Positions 9,502 to 18,992 of a stretch of 64,000 nucleotides of DNA are shown one piece after another. The translations under genes and the position numbers were made by a program. How positions within the stretch are numbered: position 1 is the first letter of the stretch; the number at the start of each line of letters is the position of its first letter. The stretch is from Planctomycetota bacterium (lineage in GTDB: Bacteria > Planctomycetota > Planctomycetia > Pirellulales > Lacipirellulaceae): positions 1-64,000 of the forward strand of contig JAJDEF010000043.1 in assembly GCA_029259945.1 (NCBI GenBank), written 5' to 3'. The notes below the pieces were generated by a model. That model was given only the letters and a program-made list of their open reading frames with translations, made no database searches and was not told the DNA's origin.

Positions 9502-10342
9502 GGCGACGCTCGACTGAGATGGCGTAGTAGCGCTCGCGCACTGCATCGATACGACCGACGACTTTGACCGAGAACTGGCGGCAAACCTCCTTCTCGATGA
9601 CCGTTGATGCGGGGAATATCCCCATGCCATCCTGTCCAAAAACTTTCATCAGGGCAGAATCCTCGAACTCACCAACAATCTTGGGACGTAAATCTTCGTT
9701 ATATAACCACTGTTCCAGATCACGACGCAGCGCGGTTTTCTCCGTCGGGACCAACAAGGGTGCTCCATCAAGAGAAGATGGAAACTTACGTCGATACTTG
9801 GCGGCTAGGTCTGCCTTCGCAAAAAATGTCAAACCGCATTCGCCCAACAGGTGGTTATATGCACGAACGTGGACCGTTGGGCTGACGGGCGCGTCAGATA
9901 GCACAATGTCCAGACGGTGAACTGCTAGCTCGGCGATCATGTCGTCATGCCGACCCTCATGGCAGATGACGTGTACTTCGTCTGAAAGTTCTAAAGCCGG
10001 CTTCAAAAGTTCATGGGCAATCAACTTCGGCATGACATCCACCATGCCCACGACAAACCGCAATCGCCGATCACCGGACCGCCCCCTGACTGTGTCTTGA
10101 AGTTCACGCCCCACCGAGAAGATCTCTTCAGCATACCGAAAAACCGTTTGCCCAAACTCAGTCATAACGAGGTTGCGACCCACGCGATCAAACAGTTTTT
10201 CGTCGAAAGACGCTTCAAGCTGATGCAGTTGCTTGCTGATCGTCGGGTGGGCCAACTGCAACTGTTCGGCAGCCCGCGCGATGCTACCATCGCGGGCTAC
10301 CAGCCAGAAGTAATACAGATGGTGATAGTTGAGCCAGTGCAT
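9443..10342 (-). CDS. nhaR: LysR-type regulator, NhaR-like
   Basis: A 299-residue LysR-family regulator. The N-terminal YHHLYYFWLVARDGSI and the winged helix-turn-helix HPTISKQLHQLEASF match NhaR, the Na+-responsive activator of the NhaA antiporter gene in enterobacteria. GEFEDSALMKVFGQDGMGIF in the effector domain also matches NhaR closely. It is placed among an antiporter, a cation ATPase and stress proteins. A palindrome of the same form as two others in this module sits 15-27 bp before its start codon, which suggests autoregulation. The 3' end overlaps the ATPase gene tail to tail. The ion sensed is inferred from homology. Confidence 0.87.
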   Translation of the reverse strand: MHWLNYHHLYYFWLVARDGSIARAAEQLQLAHPTISKQLHQLEASFDEKLFDRVGRNLVMTEFGQTVFRYAEEIFSVGRELQDTVRGRSGDRRLRFVVGMVDVMPKLIAHELLKPALELSDEVHVICHEGRHDDMIAELAVHRLDIVLSDAPVSPTVHVRAYNHLLGECGLTFFAKADLAAKYRRKFPSSLDGAPLLVPTEKTALRRDLEQWLYNEDLRPKIVGEFEDSALMKVFGQDGMGIFPASTVIEKEVCRQFSVKVVGRIDAVRERYYAISVERRLKHPAVVAICESARKKLFE

Positions 10343-10356
10343 TCCGCTAAGAATAC

Positions 10357-10369
10357 ATAGATATTATCT
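10357..10369. promoter_or_regulatory. Predicted NhaR operator 3 (autoregulatory)
   Basis: ATAGATATTATCT, the same palindrome core as at 3634 and 5647, lies directly upstream of nhaR and about 100 bp upstream of the divergent hpf-like/carbonic anhydrase operon. It may therefore serve both directions. A related AT-rich stretch (ATATATCTATATATCTA) follows at 10383-10399. Confidence 0.5.
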
Positions 10370-10467
10370 CACTATCAATCGCAATATATCTATATATCTA
10401 ACTCAGCAGGTTAACGATAAGATTCACAAACCGTTATGCCGAGATCGGCGTTAGAGGGAAAGTAGCT

Positions 10468-10788
10468 GTGAATATCTCAGTATCAAGCCGAACGATTTCA
10501 ACCGACAAGGAGATGCTTGAGAAGATTGATATGTGGATTTATTTTTCCCTGAGCCGATTTGGTCCTCGTATCGAAGAGGTCTTGGTTCATCTTGCAGAAG
10601 TCGCAATAGCGAGTGGCAAATCGAAACGACTTTGCCGATTGTCGGTACGCATGAAGCAGCTTGGGAGTTTTTCGATCGAAACAGTCGAAGGCGAGGTAGC
10701 GACCGCCGTTTCGCAAGCTGCGGAGCGTGCGGCGAGACAAGTCCAACGAATTTTAGACCGCCAGCGTGACGAAAAGCGACGACCTTAA
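10468..10788 (+). CDS. HPF/RaiA-like ribosome hibernation factor
   Basis: A 106-residue basic protein with the layout of the sigma-54 modulation/HPF family: a beta strand at the N-terminus, a long helix, a beta hairpin (LCRLSVRMKQLGSFSIE), and a C-terminal helix rich in Ala, Arg and Gln (AAERAARQVQRIL). Such proteins bind the 30S decoding region and silence ribosomes under stress. The start is GTG, with GGGAA upstream. The carbonic anhydrase gene follows 18 bp later, so it probably leads that operon. The similarity is moderate and the family call is by pattern only. Confidence 0.65.
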   Translation: MNISVSSRTISTDKEMLEKIDMWIYFSLSRFGPRIEEVLVHLAEVAIASGKSKRLCRLSVRMKQLGSFSIETVEGEVATAVSQAAERAARQVQRILDRQRDEKRRP

Positions 10789-10806
10789 ACAACAGAGAAA
10801 CAGGCT

Positions 10807-11445
10807 ATGCAAAAATTAGTCGAAGGCATTCATCAGTTCCAAAAAGATGTTTTTAGCTCCAAGCAGCAATTGTTCGAGGGCCTGGCGGATGGGCAGCACC
10901 CGCTGGCCTTATTCATCACTTGTTCAGATTCTCGCATCGACCCCAATTTATTGATGCAAACCGAACCAGGCGAGCTTTTCATTTTGCGGAATGCAGGCAA
11001 CATTGTCCCGCCCTATGGAGCCGTTGAAGGAGGCGAAGCAGCGACGATCGAGTATGCGGTGAGTGTGCTCGGCGTGAAAGACATTATTATCTGCGGCCAT
11101 TCGCATTGTGGAGCGATGGGCGGGTTGCTTGACCAATCACAACTCGAAAGACTCCCTGCCGTCAGATCGTGGCTATCACACTGCGAGTCGACACACCGGA
11201 TTATCGGCGAAAACTATGCTCACATCACCGATGCTGCTGCACGACTGACAGCAACGGTGGAAGAAAACGTACTCGTTCAGCTTGAGCACCTGCGCACTCA
11301 TCCGACGGTTGCTGCAGCGTTGGGCCGTAAGGCACTGAACCTTCATGGCTGGGTTTACAAGTTCGAATCGGGGCAAGTTTTTGGTTACAACCCAAAAGAC
11401 GGTCAGTTCGTCCCCATCGAAGGAACGAGCTTTGCGGCCCCCTAG
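10807..11445 (+). CDS. Beta-class carbonic anhydrase
   Basis: A 212-residue beta-carbonic anhydrase interconverting CO2 and bicarbonate in the cytoplasm. The zinc ligands are visible: Cys39 in ITCSDSRID, with the Asp41/Arg43 dyad, and His98 and Cys101 in [12 protein letters not shown]. The length is normal for the family. It lies between an HPF-like gene and a SulP transporter, followed by PEP carboxylase and an SLC4-type transporter. The operon therefore appears built to take up bicarbonate and feed it to an anaplerotic carboxylase. Confidence 0.93.
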   Translation: MQKLVEGIHQFQKDVFSSKQQLFEGLADGQHPLALFITCSDSRIDPNLLMQTEPGELFILRNAGNIVPPYGAVEGGEAATIEYAVSVLGVKDIIICGHSHCGAMGGLLDQSQLERLPAVRSWLSHCESTHRIIGENYAHITDAAARLTATVEENVLVQLEHLRTHPTVAAALGRKALNLHGWVYKFESGQVFGYNPKDGQFVPIEGTSFAAP

Positions 11446-11546
11446 GCTACTCGTGAGTTGCCGACGATTTAGAGAGCTTCATCTCACCCAGTAGTCAGAA
11501 GCACAACAAACCAGCCGCGAACAGGCAGAGAGAGAAACGAAGGATC

Positions 11547-13580
11547 ATGAGTAGCGAATCGAAACCTCAGCAAACAAACAGAAAAGCGACCGATCCAAAA
11601 GCAACGGGATCAGGAGGTCTGTTATCGGCCCCAAAGCGGGATTTCCTCGCATCTATTGTCGTCTTTCTTGTTGCTTTGCCCCTTTGCATGGGAATCGCAA
11701 TTGCTTCTGGCGTACCGGTGGCAGCGGGGCTCATTACGGGTATCGTCGGCGGTCTTGTCGTCGGCTGGATTGCTGGGGCTCCGCTCCAGGTGAGCGGTCC
11801 TGCGGCCGGCCTTACCGTCATCATCTTTGATCTAGTTCAACAACACGGACTCGAAGTCCTTGGCATCGCTGTTCTGATTGGCGGCGCTCTGCAACTGGCC
11901 GCAGGACTGCTGCGTTATGGTCGCTGGTTCCGGGCCGTCTCGCCGGCGGTCATCCACGGTATGCTTGCTGGAATCGGCATATTGATTTTGTCGAGTCAGT
12001 TTCATGTCATGGTAGACGACGCACCCAAAGGCAATGGCATCCAGAATCTGGCATCGATTCCCGAAGCGATCCGAAAGGGTTTGCCTATGCCCGAGTTAGG
12101 TACCGTCGAAGAACGAAGTGCGCGACGTGAGCTGCTCCAACAGTTTGGGGCACTGCACGAGCAGCAAGTGCAGCTTCGCGAGCGGGCAGCCGAACTGATT
12201 CCAGCGATACTTCAAGAAGCGGGCCTTGACCATATCGTCCATCAACAGGAGCCTTCTCTCCCGAATAAGTCACAGCTCGAACCGCTTGCGATAAAGCAAC
12301 AGGAGCTGTCTGATCGTCTCACCAGCTTGGTAGAGCAATTGGATGCCCGCGGCGTATCTGAAACGGTACGCGATCCTGCTAGCTTGAAAGAAGCAACCCA
12401 ACAATCCCTAGAGCAGATTCCCATTGCACTTGGCGATTTACAGCAAGGTCGTGCCGAACGAGTGCGAGCATCCCAGGCAGATATTCAGCTTAGTCTAGAA
12501 AATGTACTTGGTGAACTCAAGAATCATGATTGGGCGGCCAAGGTTGGCTTGTTAACGATCTTTGTATTAGTACTTTGGAAATTGCTTTCTCCTACGCGGC
12601 TCAAGCTGATTCCTGCGTCACTGCTTGCCGTTATCGTGGCGACCGCTGTCACAGCGCTGCTGAAACTGCCGGTTCTTTACGTCGAGGTGCCCGACAACCT
12701 TTGGAGTGAAATCCATTTTCCGTCGCTTGCAGTTCTACAGACGGTCTCGTGGAAGGTTGTTTTGCAAGCCGGCATTGTCCTTGCCGTAGTGGCGAGTGCC
12801 GAAACCTTACTCTGCGCCACCGCAATTGACCAGATGCAGTCGGATACTCGCACTGACTATAATCGAGAACTGGCTGCTCAGGGCATCGGCAACATGGTTT
12901 GCGGATTGCTAGGAGCACTGCCGATGACGGGCGTCATCGTGCGGAGTTCGGCTAATGTCGAAGCAGGTGCGAAGACACGTCTTTCAACTATTCTGCACGG
13001 CGTGTGGCTGTTGGTTTTTGTGTCGTTGTTGGCCTTCATGCTCCGCATGATCCCCACAGCGGCGTTAGCGGCGATGTTGGTCTACATCGGCTACAAGCTT
13101 GTAAATATCAAGGCGATTCGAGAGCTGCGAAAGTATGGCTGGGGAGAGGTCGCCATCTATGCGGTCACTGTCGGGACCATCGTCTCAACCGATCTGCTGA
13201 CCGGCGTTCTTACCGGGATTGCTTTGTCGGCAGTAAAACTTCTGCACACATTTTCACACTTGGTCGTAGATTTAGAGGTCGACCAAGCGAGTCAGAAAGC
13301 TGTCCTTAACCTCGAAGGAGCGGCAACGTTCGTTCGGCTTCCTGTACTCGCGGAAGAACTGGAGCGCGTGCCGGGCGATGTTGAATTACATGTTGATTTC
13401 GAGCACCTAGATTACATCGACCACGCCTGTCTTGACCTCTTGATCAATTGGGAGAAACAACACGAAGCAACAGGCGGAAGTCTGGTTATAGACTGGGATA
13501 CGTTACACGCCAACTTTCACCGAGAGAATGGAAATGGGGCCACAGGCCGAAAACGTTTCGAAGCAAAGAGGGCAGGCTGA
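11547..13580 (+). CDS. SulP-family anion (probably bicarbonate) transporter with coiled-coil insert
   Basis: A 677-residue SulP/SLC26 transporter. The N-terminal membrane half has ASIVVFLVALPLCMGIAIASG and APLQVSGPAAGLTVII. The C-terminal STAS domain includes VELHVDFEHLDYIDHACLD. An unusual charged, Gln/Glu/Leu-rich insert of about 150 residues (roughly 185-330) interrupts the membrane region and looks like coiled coil. SulP proteins carry sulfate, bicarbonate or other anions. The adjacent carbonic anhydrase and PEP carboxylase make bicarbonate likely. The start follows GAAGGA. The stop overlaps the PEP carboxylase start (TGATG), implying translational coupling. Confidence 0.88.
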   Translation: MSSESKPQQTNRKATDPKATGSGGLLSAPKRDFLASIVVFLVALPLCMGIAIASGVPVAAGLITGIVGGLVVGWIAGAPLQVSGPAAGLTVIIFDLVQQHGLEVLGIAVLIGGALQLAAGLLRYGRWFRAVSPAVIHGMLAGIGILILSSQFHVMVDDAPKGNGIQNLASIPEAIRKGLPMPELGTVEERSARRELLQQFGALHEQQVQLRERAAELIPAILQEAGLDHIVHQQEPSLPNKSQLEPLAIKQQELSDRLTSLVEQLDARGVSETVRDPASLKEATQQSLEQIPIALGDLQQGRAERVRASQADIQLSLENVLGELKNHDWAAKVGLLTIFVLVLWKLLSPTRLKLIPASLLAVIVATAVTALLKLPVLYVEVPDNLWSEIHFPSLAVLQTVSWKVVLQAGIVLAVVASAETLLCATAIDQMQSDTRTDYNRELAAQGIGNMVCGLLGALPMTGVIVRSSANVEAGAKTRLSTILHGVWLLVFVSLLAFMLRMIPTAALAAMLVYIGYKLVNIKAIRELRKYGWGEVAIYAVTVGTIVSTDLLTGVLTGIALSAVKLLHTFSHLVVDLEVDQASQKAVLNLEGAATFVRLPVLAEELERVPGDVELHVDFEHLDYIDHACLDLLINWEKQHEATGGSLVIDWDTLHANFHRENGNGATGRKRFEAKRAG

Positions 13581-16378
13581 TGCCAATTGAGGTGAAACAG
13601 GAAAGTCCGCTGCGTCAGGAAATCTCGCACCTTGGAAAAATGCTTGGCGATACCATTCGAGAGATTGCCGGCGATGATTCCTTTAAGGTCGTCGAAGAGT
13701 TGCGTCGACTCGCCTGGGATAGCCGAAGCGGACGGCGCGGTGCCGGACTGGTACTCACGCAATTTATCGCTTCGCTGCGCAACGATCAACTTCGGGTGGT
13801 GATTCGCGCATTCAGCATCTTTTTAGATTTGATGAATCTCGCCGAGGATCGCGAGCGTGTGCGCGTATTGTACGAGCGCAAGCGAAACGCCTATCCTGAC
13901 GCACATGGCGAGTCGATACGCGAGGCGATCGAGCGTTTGAAACGATCTGGCAAGTCGGCAAAAGAGATGCAGCTGCTGCTCGACCAGTTACACATTGAGT
14001 TGGTTTTCACCGCACATCCTACAGAGGCAAAACGACGATCTGTCCGTGCCAAGCTGCGAAGGATCCGCGAGTTACTAGGCGATTCGGATGCCGAACAACT
14101 ACCGGCGGAACGAGAACGAACGCAGCAACTGATTCAAGCCGAATTGGCTAAACTCTGGCAAACCGACTTCATTCGTCCTTGGCGCCCGTCGGTCATGCAG
14201 GAGGTGGAGCGGGGCCTATCGATCAGACCGGTGTTGTGGGAAGTTCTTCCGAAGGTTTTGCGTGAGATTCGCGGTTTGCTAGTTAGAACGTACCCCGAGG
14301 ATTTGCTACAGATTCGACCCTGTGTGACGTTTGGCTCCTGGATCGGAGGTGACCGTGACGGCCACCCGGGTGTGACCGTTGAAATCACACAGCAGACATT
14401 CGTTTGGTTACGACAGGCAGCTCTCGAACTTCACCTGTCCTCATGCGACGAGCTATCTAGTTCTTTCAGCCTATCTGAACGCCAGATGCGCCACGGAAAT
14501 AGACTGAGTAGCGCCATATCAATGGCTTGCCAACTCTGGCCGCACCTGGAGAAAGAAGTTTCCAAGATTTCGCCGGATGAGGCGTGTCGTCGCTGGATTG
14601 GCGTGATCCGTTGGCGACTTCAAACAACACAGCGAATTGGACTCGATGTTGACACTGATGGTGGCGACTCAGACACACCCGAGGGAGCTTATGTGTCGCC
14701 ATCTGAACTTGTAATGGATGTATCCCTTTTGCTCGATGCCATTACGCAGTCACCGGGGGGAGAGTTCTTTGCCGAAGAGATTCAGACATGGCTTGATCGG
14801 ATTGGTATTTTCGGTTTTCATTTGGCCCGGTTAGATGTTCGACAGGACGCACGGCAGTACAGGGAAGTATTGAACGAACTATTTCAGAAGCTGGAGCTGT
14901 GTTCAACTCCGGAGGGGCTTAACGAGAAAGAACGACGAAAGATATTGCTCGATACACTCTGCAAACGGATTCATGTATCTGGCCAAGCGACAAACACTGG
15001 CCTCTCCCAAGCGGCTAAGGATACACTTGATCTATTCCGACTCCTGCATCGGGTCGTTAAGTCATTTGGGCTACAAGCACTGGGCGGACATGTGATTAGC
15101 ATGGCTAGCTCGCCTAGCGATGTGCTTACGGTACTATGGCTATGGCGACTGACTGCATCAGAGCCTGACGTTGTCAAAGGCAACCAAGATGACCAGCTTG
15201 CTCATCTTCCGATCATTCCGTTGTTCGAGACGATCGAAGATCTAGAGCAAGGGCCGACCATTCTTGCGAACCTACTGGAAGTCCCGGAATATCGTGAACA
15301 CCTCTCCCGACAGAAAAATCACCAGATCGTTATGCTTGGCTACTCGGACAGCACCAAGTGCGGCGGTTACCTATCGGCTTGTTGGTCGCTACACGAGGCG
15401 CAACAAGAACTCCATGCCACTGCCTCGGCCTACGACGTCAAGGTGACTTTTTTTCACGGTCGCGGAGGCTCGCTAGGCCGCGGCGGTGGGCCAGCAGCAC
15501 GGGGCATTCTTTCGTTGCCAGCAGGAACTTTCCATGGATCACTTCGATTGACAGAACAAGGGGAAGTGCTCGCAGATCGTTACGATGATCCGATCATCGC
15601 CCATCGGCATTTAGAGCAAGTTGTCTGGTCGTCGCTGCTCGCCTGTGGCGAACCTACAATTCCAGAAAGGGAGGAATGGGTTGAAACGATGAAGAGGTTG
15701 GCGGACGCATCTTATCGAAGGTATCGTGAACTGATCAAACAACCAGATTTTGTCGCGTTCTTTCGCCAAGCAACGCCGATTGCCGAGGTTGAACAATTAC
15801 CGATCGGATCGCGTCCTGCACGACGACGAGGCGGCGCTAGCCTCTCTGACTTGCGTGCCATCCCTTGGGTCTTTTCCTGGACACAATGTCGCTGCCTCAT
15901 TCCTGCATGGTATGGATTCGGAACTGCTGTTGATGAGACCCTACAGAAGAATGTGGAATCACGAAAACTTCTCCAGTCGATGTATCGTGATTGGCCTTTC
16001 TTTCGAGCGACTATTGACAACGCGGAACTTGCGTTGGCAAAGACCGACCTTGGTATCGCAGAACACTATGCAAATTTAGCAGACGATTCAAACTCGTACG
16101 CTCAGATCGAATCGATGATCACGGACGAGTTTCGCAGGACACGCGATGCCATCCTCACGATCACGGAGAACAACGAGCTGCTCGATAGCACGCCGTGGCT
16201 CAAGGAGTCTATCCGAATGCGCAATCGCTACATCGACCCCTTGAATCTGATTCAGGTTGAACTGTTGCGCCGATCGCGGAGTTACTCTGGCAAAGACGAG
16301 GATCAGACCGAAGAGTTACGACATCTGACACGTTTGACGATTAAGGGACTAGCCGCCGGGATGCGAACCAGTGGATGA
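13580..16378 (+). CDS. ppc: Phosphoenolpyruvate carboxylase
   Basis: A 932-residue PEP carboxylase, which adds bicarbonate to PEP to make oxaloacetate. Key motifs are the catalytic histidine in VFTAHPTEAKRRS (His146), the loop GYSDSTKCGGYLSACW, the glycine loop FFHGRGGSLGRGGGP, and a C-terminus AAGMRTSG like the usual AGMRNTG. Its ATG overlaps the SulP stop. A longer in-frame start at 13448 would overlap SulP and is not supported. It is the only enzyme in the operon that consumes bicarbonate, so it probably explains why the transporters and carbonic anhydrase are clustered here. Confidence 0.95.
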   Translation: MPIEVKQESPLRQEISHLGKMLGDTIREIAGDDSFKVVEELRRLAWDSRSGRRGAGLVLTQFIASLRNDQLRVVIRAFSIFLDLMNLAEDRERVRVLYERKRNAYPDAHGESIREAIERLKRSGKSAKEMQLLLDQLHIELVFTAHPTEAKRRSVRAKLRRIRELLGDSDAEQLPAERERTQQLIQAELAKLWQTDFIRPWRPSVMQEVERGLSIRPVLWEVLPKVLREIRGLLVRTYPEDLLQIRPCVTFGSWIGGDRDGHPGVTVEITQQTFVWLRQAALELHLSSCDELSSSFSLSERQMRHGNRLSSAISMACQLWPHLEKEVSKISPDEACRRWIGVIRWRLQTTQRIGLDVDTDGGDSDTPEGAYVSPSELVMDVSLLLDAITQSPGGEFFAEEIQTWLDRIGIFGFHLARLDVRQDARQYREVLNELFQKLELCSTPEGLNEKERRKILLDTLCKRIHVSGQATNTGLSQAAKDTLDLFRLLHRVVKSFGLQALGGHVISMASSPSDVLTVLWLWRLTASEPDVVKGNQDDQLAHLPIIPLFETIEDLEQGPTILANLLEVPEYREHLSRQKNHQIVMLGYSDSTKCGGYLSACWSLHEAQQELHATASAYDVKVTFFHGRGGSLGRGGGPAARGILSLPAGTFHGSLRLTEQGEVLADRYDDPIIAHRHLEQVVWSSLLACGEPTIPEREEWVETMKRLADASYRRYRELIKQPDFVAFFRQATPIAEVEQLPIGSRPARRRGGASLSDLRAIPWVFSWTQCRCLIPAWYGFGTAVDETLQKNVESRKLLQSMYRDWPFFRATIDNAELALAKTDLGIAEHYANLADDSNSYAQIESMITDEFRRTRDAILTITENNELLDSTPWLKESIRMRNRYIDPLNLIQVELLRRSRSYSGKDEDQTEELRHLTRLTIKGLAAGMRTSG

Positions 16379-16428
16379 AACAATGGCATTCAGCGTAGGG
16401 TTCGAGGAATAATTCACCGAGAAAGCAC

Positions 16429-18468
16429 ATGAACCGACTAAGAGACGCATTTGAACAAGGCCATACGCTCCTCGACCTAAAAGCCTCCGATATGGCGTCG
16501 GCCATCCGCGAGACCGTCCAGCAAATGGTAGTGGACGGAAATCTAACGGAACAAGCTGCAGAGCAAGTAGTCACAGCCTTGTTGCAACGCGAGCAAGAAG
16601 CACCGACGGCGATTGGCCATGCAATGGCTATTCCCCATGCGTATCTCGACGGGATTGAAGAACAGATCGTCCAGTTCGTTCGACTCGCTCGCCCTGTAAA
16701 TCTTGGGGCACCCGACGGGATCCCCACCCAGTTCTTGTTTTTCCTGATGGGGCCGCCCAGTGCGGCCGCACAGCATCTCGACACGCTTGCAAGTGTCGCC
16801 CGACTGATGTCGGACGATGAATTCCGCTATGAGGCGGGAAATGCACACTCACTCGACGACTTACTGGAGGCGCTAGATCATTTCACCCAGCGTACGTTAC
16901 CCGAAGCAGTTGCTGTCGAGAAACGGCCCGATAGCCTGACCTATACAGGCAAGCTTGGTGGAGGGATGAGGCAGGATGTGGCCAGGCGCTGGCCACACTA
17001 CTTCAGCGATTTCCGCGACGGGCTACACGCCAAGTGCGCCGGTTCAACTTTGTTTCTCTTCTTTGCCTGCTTGGCACCTGCGGTGACTTTTGGCGGGGTG
17101 ATGGCCGTGCAAACGGACGGCCAGATCGGGGCCGTGGAAATGATCGTTGCTTCGGCATTCTGTGGCGTGATCTTTGCTCTCTTCTCTGGCCAGCCGCTGG
17201 TTATCCTCGGCGGGACGGGGCCGCTGCTTGTCTTCACCGCCATTCTGTATCGACTCTGCGCCGACTTAAGTATTCCGTTTTTGTCATCGTATGGGTGGGT
17301 TGGTCTATGGTCTGCGGGGTTTATTCTGATACTGGCTATGACCGACGCTAGTTGTTTGATGCGATATTTCACTCGGTTCACCGACGAGATATTCTCGGCC
17401 CTTATTTCGATCATATTCATCTATGAGGCAATCAAAGCACTTGTTCACATCTTTGCAGACCTCGACGTCAAGAAGCATCACGACACGGCCTTACTCTCAG
17501 TACTTCTCGCCCTGGGAACCTTCTATATCGCCATGAGCCTCTCGCGGTTCCGGCGTAGCCATTATCTGTTGCCGAAAATTCGCGAGTTCCTTGCTGACTT
17601 TGGCCCAGCAATCGCATTGGGCACGATGACTGTCATATCGGTGTGGCTGCACGAAGTCTTTCTCGACGCATTGCCGGCTCCTGACACCTTTGGAACGACG
17701 AGTGGTCGCCCCTGGTCTGTCGAACTGTTAGCCGCCCCTGTTTGGGTTCGATTCGCAGCCGCAGGTCCTGCGTTGTTTGTCGCCGTACTGGTGTTTCTGG
17801 ATCAGAACATTACCGCCCGAATCGTCAACAGCCCCGATCACCGGCTGCATAAAGGAGAGGCGTATCACCTCGACCTGGGATTAGTAGGACTTCTGATTGC
17901 CGTTTGTTCGTTATTCGGACTCCCATGGCTGGTGGCTGCAACGGTTCGCTCGCTCAACCACGTTCGCAGTCTGGCAACAGTAGAGGAAGTGGTCTCTTCT
18001 AATGGGGAGACTCGCGAGCGAGTCGTCCATATCCGAGAGAATCGCTTAACTGGTCTGACAATTCACGTGCTAATCGGGCTATCGCTGTTATTGCTGCCGT
18101 TATTAAAGACGATCCCCATGGCGGTCTTGTACGGCTTATTCCTATTCATGGGCGTGGTTTCCATGTCGGGTAACCAGTTCTTCGAACGACTGGGTTTATG
18201 GCTAAAAGACCCAACACTTTACCCGGTCACCCATTACATCCGCCGCGTGCCCCGCTGGACAATCCACTCCTTTACACTGTTGCAACTGGCCTGCCTTGGC
18301 ATCTTATGGTTCGTTAAAAGCAGTGACATCGGCATCTTGTTCCCTGTCTTTATCGCTCTGCTGGTTCCGGTTCGTTTGTTGGCCGGGCGATACTTTGCTG
18401 CGGAGCATCTGGCTGCGCTCGATGCCGAAGAAGAACCCGAAGAGGAGGAGACTCATTGGGCAGGTTAA
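16429..18468 (+). CDS. PTS-EIIA domain fused to SLC4-type bicarbonate transporter
   Basis: A 679-residue fusion. Residues 15-145 are a PTS EIIA (mannitol/fructose type) domain with a conserved histidine in AIGHAMAIPHAYLDGI. Residues 175-650 are a membrane domain of the SLC4/Band 3 family. PHYFSDFRDGLHAKCAG and FACLAPAVTFGG correspond to the start of transmembrane 1, and MSGNQFFERLGLWLKDP to the conserved C-terminal segment. SLC4 proteins carry bicarbonate, often with sodium. Animal Band 3 has a cytoplasmic N-terminal domain whose fold resembles EIIA, which makes this arrangement informative. It lies 50 bp after ppc and probably ends that operon. Confidence 0.88.
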   Translation: MNRLRDAFEQGHTLLDLKASDMASAIRETVQQMVVDGNLTEQAAEQVVTALLQREQEAPTAIGHAMAIPHAYLDGIEEQIVQFVRLARPVNLGAPDGIPTQFLFFLMGPPSAAAQHLDTLASVARLMSDDEFRYEAGNAHSLDDLLEALDHFTQRTLPEAVAVEKRPDSLTYTGKLGGGMRQDVARRWPHYFSDFRDGLHAKCAGSTLFLFFACLAPAVTFGGVMAVQTDGQIGAVEMIVASAFCGVIFALFSGQPLVILGGTGPLLVFTAILYRLCADLSIPFLSSYGWVGLWSAGFILILAMTDASCLMRYFTRFTDEIFSALISIIFIYEAIKALVHIFADLDVKKHHDTALLSVLLALGTFYIAMSLSRFRRSHYLLPKIREFLADFGPAIALGTMTVISVWLHEVFLDALPAPDTFGTTSGRPWSVELLAAPVWVRFAAAGPALFVAVLVFLDQNITARIVNSPDHRLHKGEAYHLDLGLVGLLIAVCSLFGLPWLVAATVRSLNHVRSLATVEEVVSSNGETRERVVHIRENRLTGLTIHVLIGLSLLLLPLLKTIPMAVLYGLFLFMGVVSMSGNQFFERLGLWLKDPTLYPVTHYIRRVPRWTIHSFTLLQLACLGILWFVKSSDIGILFPVFIALLVPVRLLAGRYFAAEHLAALDAEEEPEEEETHWAG

Positions 18469-18967
18469 TGGCACGGATACCGAATAATGTACTCGTCACG
18501 AAACGACAAACCATAAAGCTTGCTTCGTTGGAAGAAATGTAGAGGAAGCCCGTAGTCTATTTCGTAACGGCTTTAGAAACCTTAATCGCCTCGACTGCGC
18601 ACTCTCCTTATTAGGAGTCTTCTTGCTGCTGTTCAAATGCCTGGAATCCTGGCGAGCTGCCCTGCACTTACAAAAGACGTTGCTACAGGGTGTGTACACG
18701 CGAATATGTCGGTTGGATACTTTGATCGGCCATATGTAGAAGAGCGTGGGAGCTGCAGACAGGAATCGATGGTGACAATCTCTTTGTACCGCTGTGCTGG
18801 TGACAATTCAAACCGCCACTCGGAACAAATTCGGAACAATGTTGCCCATACAACCGCTCTCCAAGCTTTTTCCAGTTGCCCTATCAAAACGACGATAAGC
18901 CTTGAAAACAAGTGGTCCCAAGCACAAATGTCGTGCATGTCCCACGTAAGCACTACACCTATTTCGT
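18469..18967. other. Non-coding, end of ion/bicarbonate module
   Basis: About 500 bp without a convincing gene. The open frames on both strands have no domain or ribosome site. A small hairpin CTCCT-TATT-AGGAG near 18602-18615 is followed by TCTTCTT and could be a weak terminator. Faint similarity to the spacer of the att-type repeats (CCCACGTAAG near 18943) precedes the core at 18968. Confidence 0.4.
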
Positions 18968-18992
18968 GGATTCAAAATCCAGTGACCGCAAG
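18968..18992 (+). repeat. Att-type core repeat, copy B
   Basis: 25 bp identical to the cores at 2223-2247, 31849-31873 and 40803-40827, in the same orientation. It ends the bicarbonate module and begins the signalling module. Unlike copies A and C, no recombinase tail is recognisable upstream. Confidence 0.85.
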
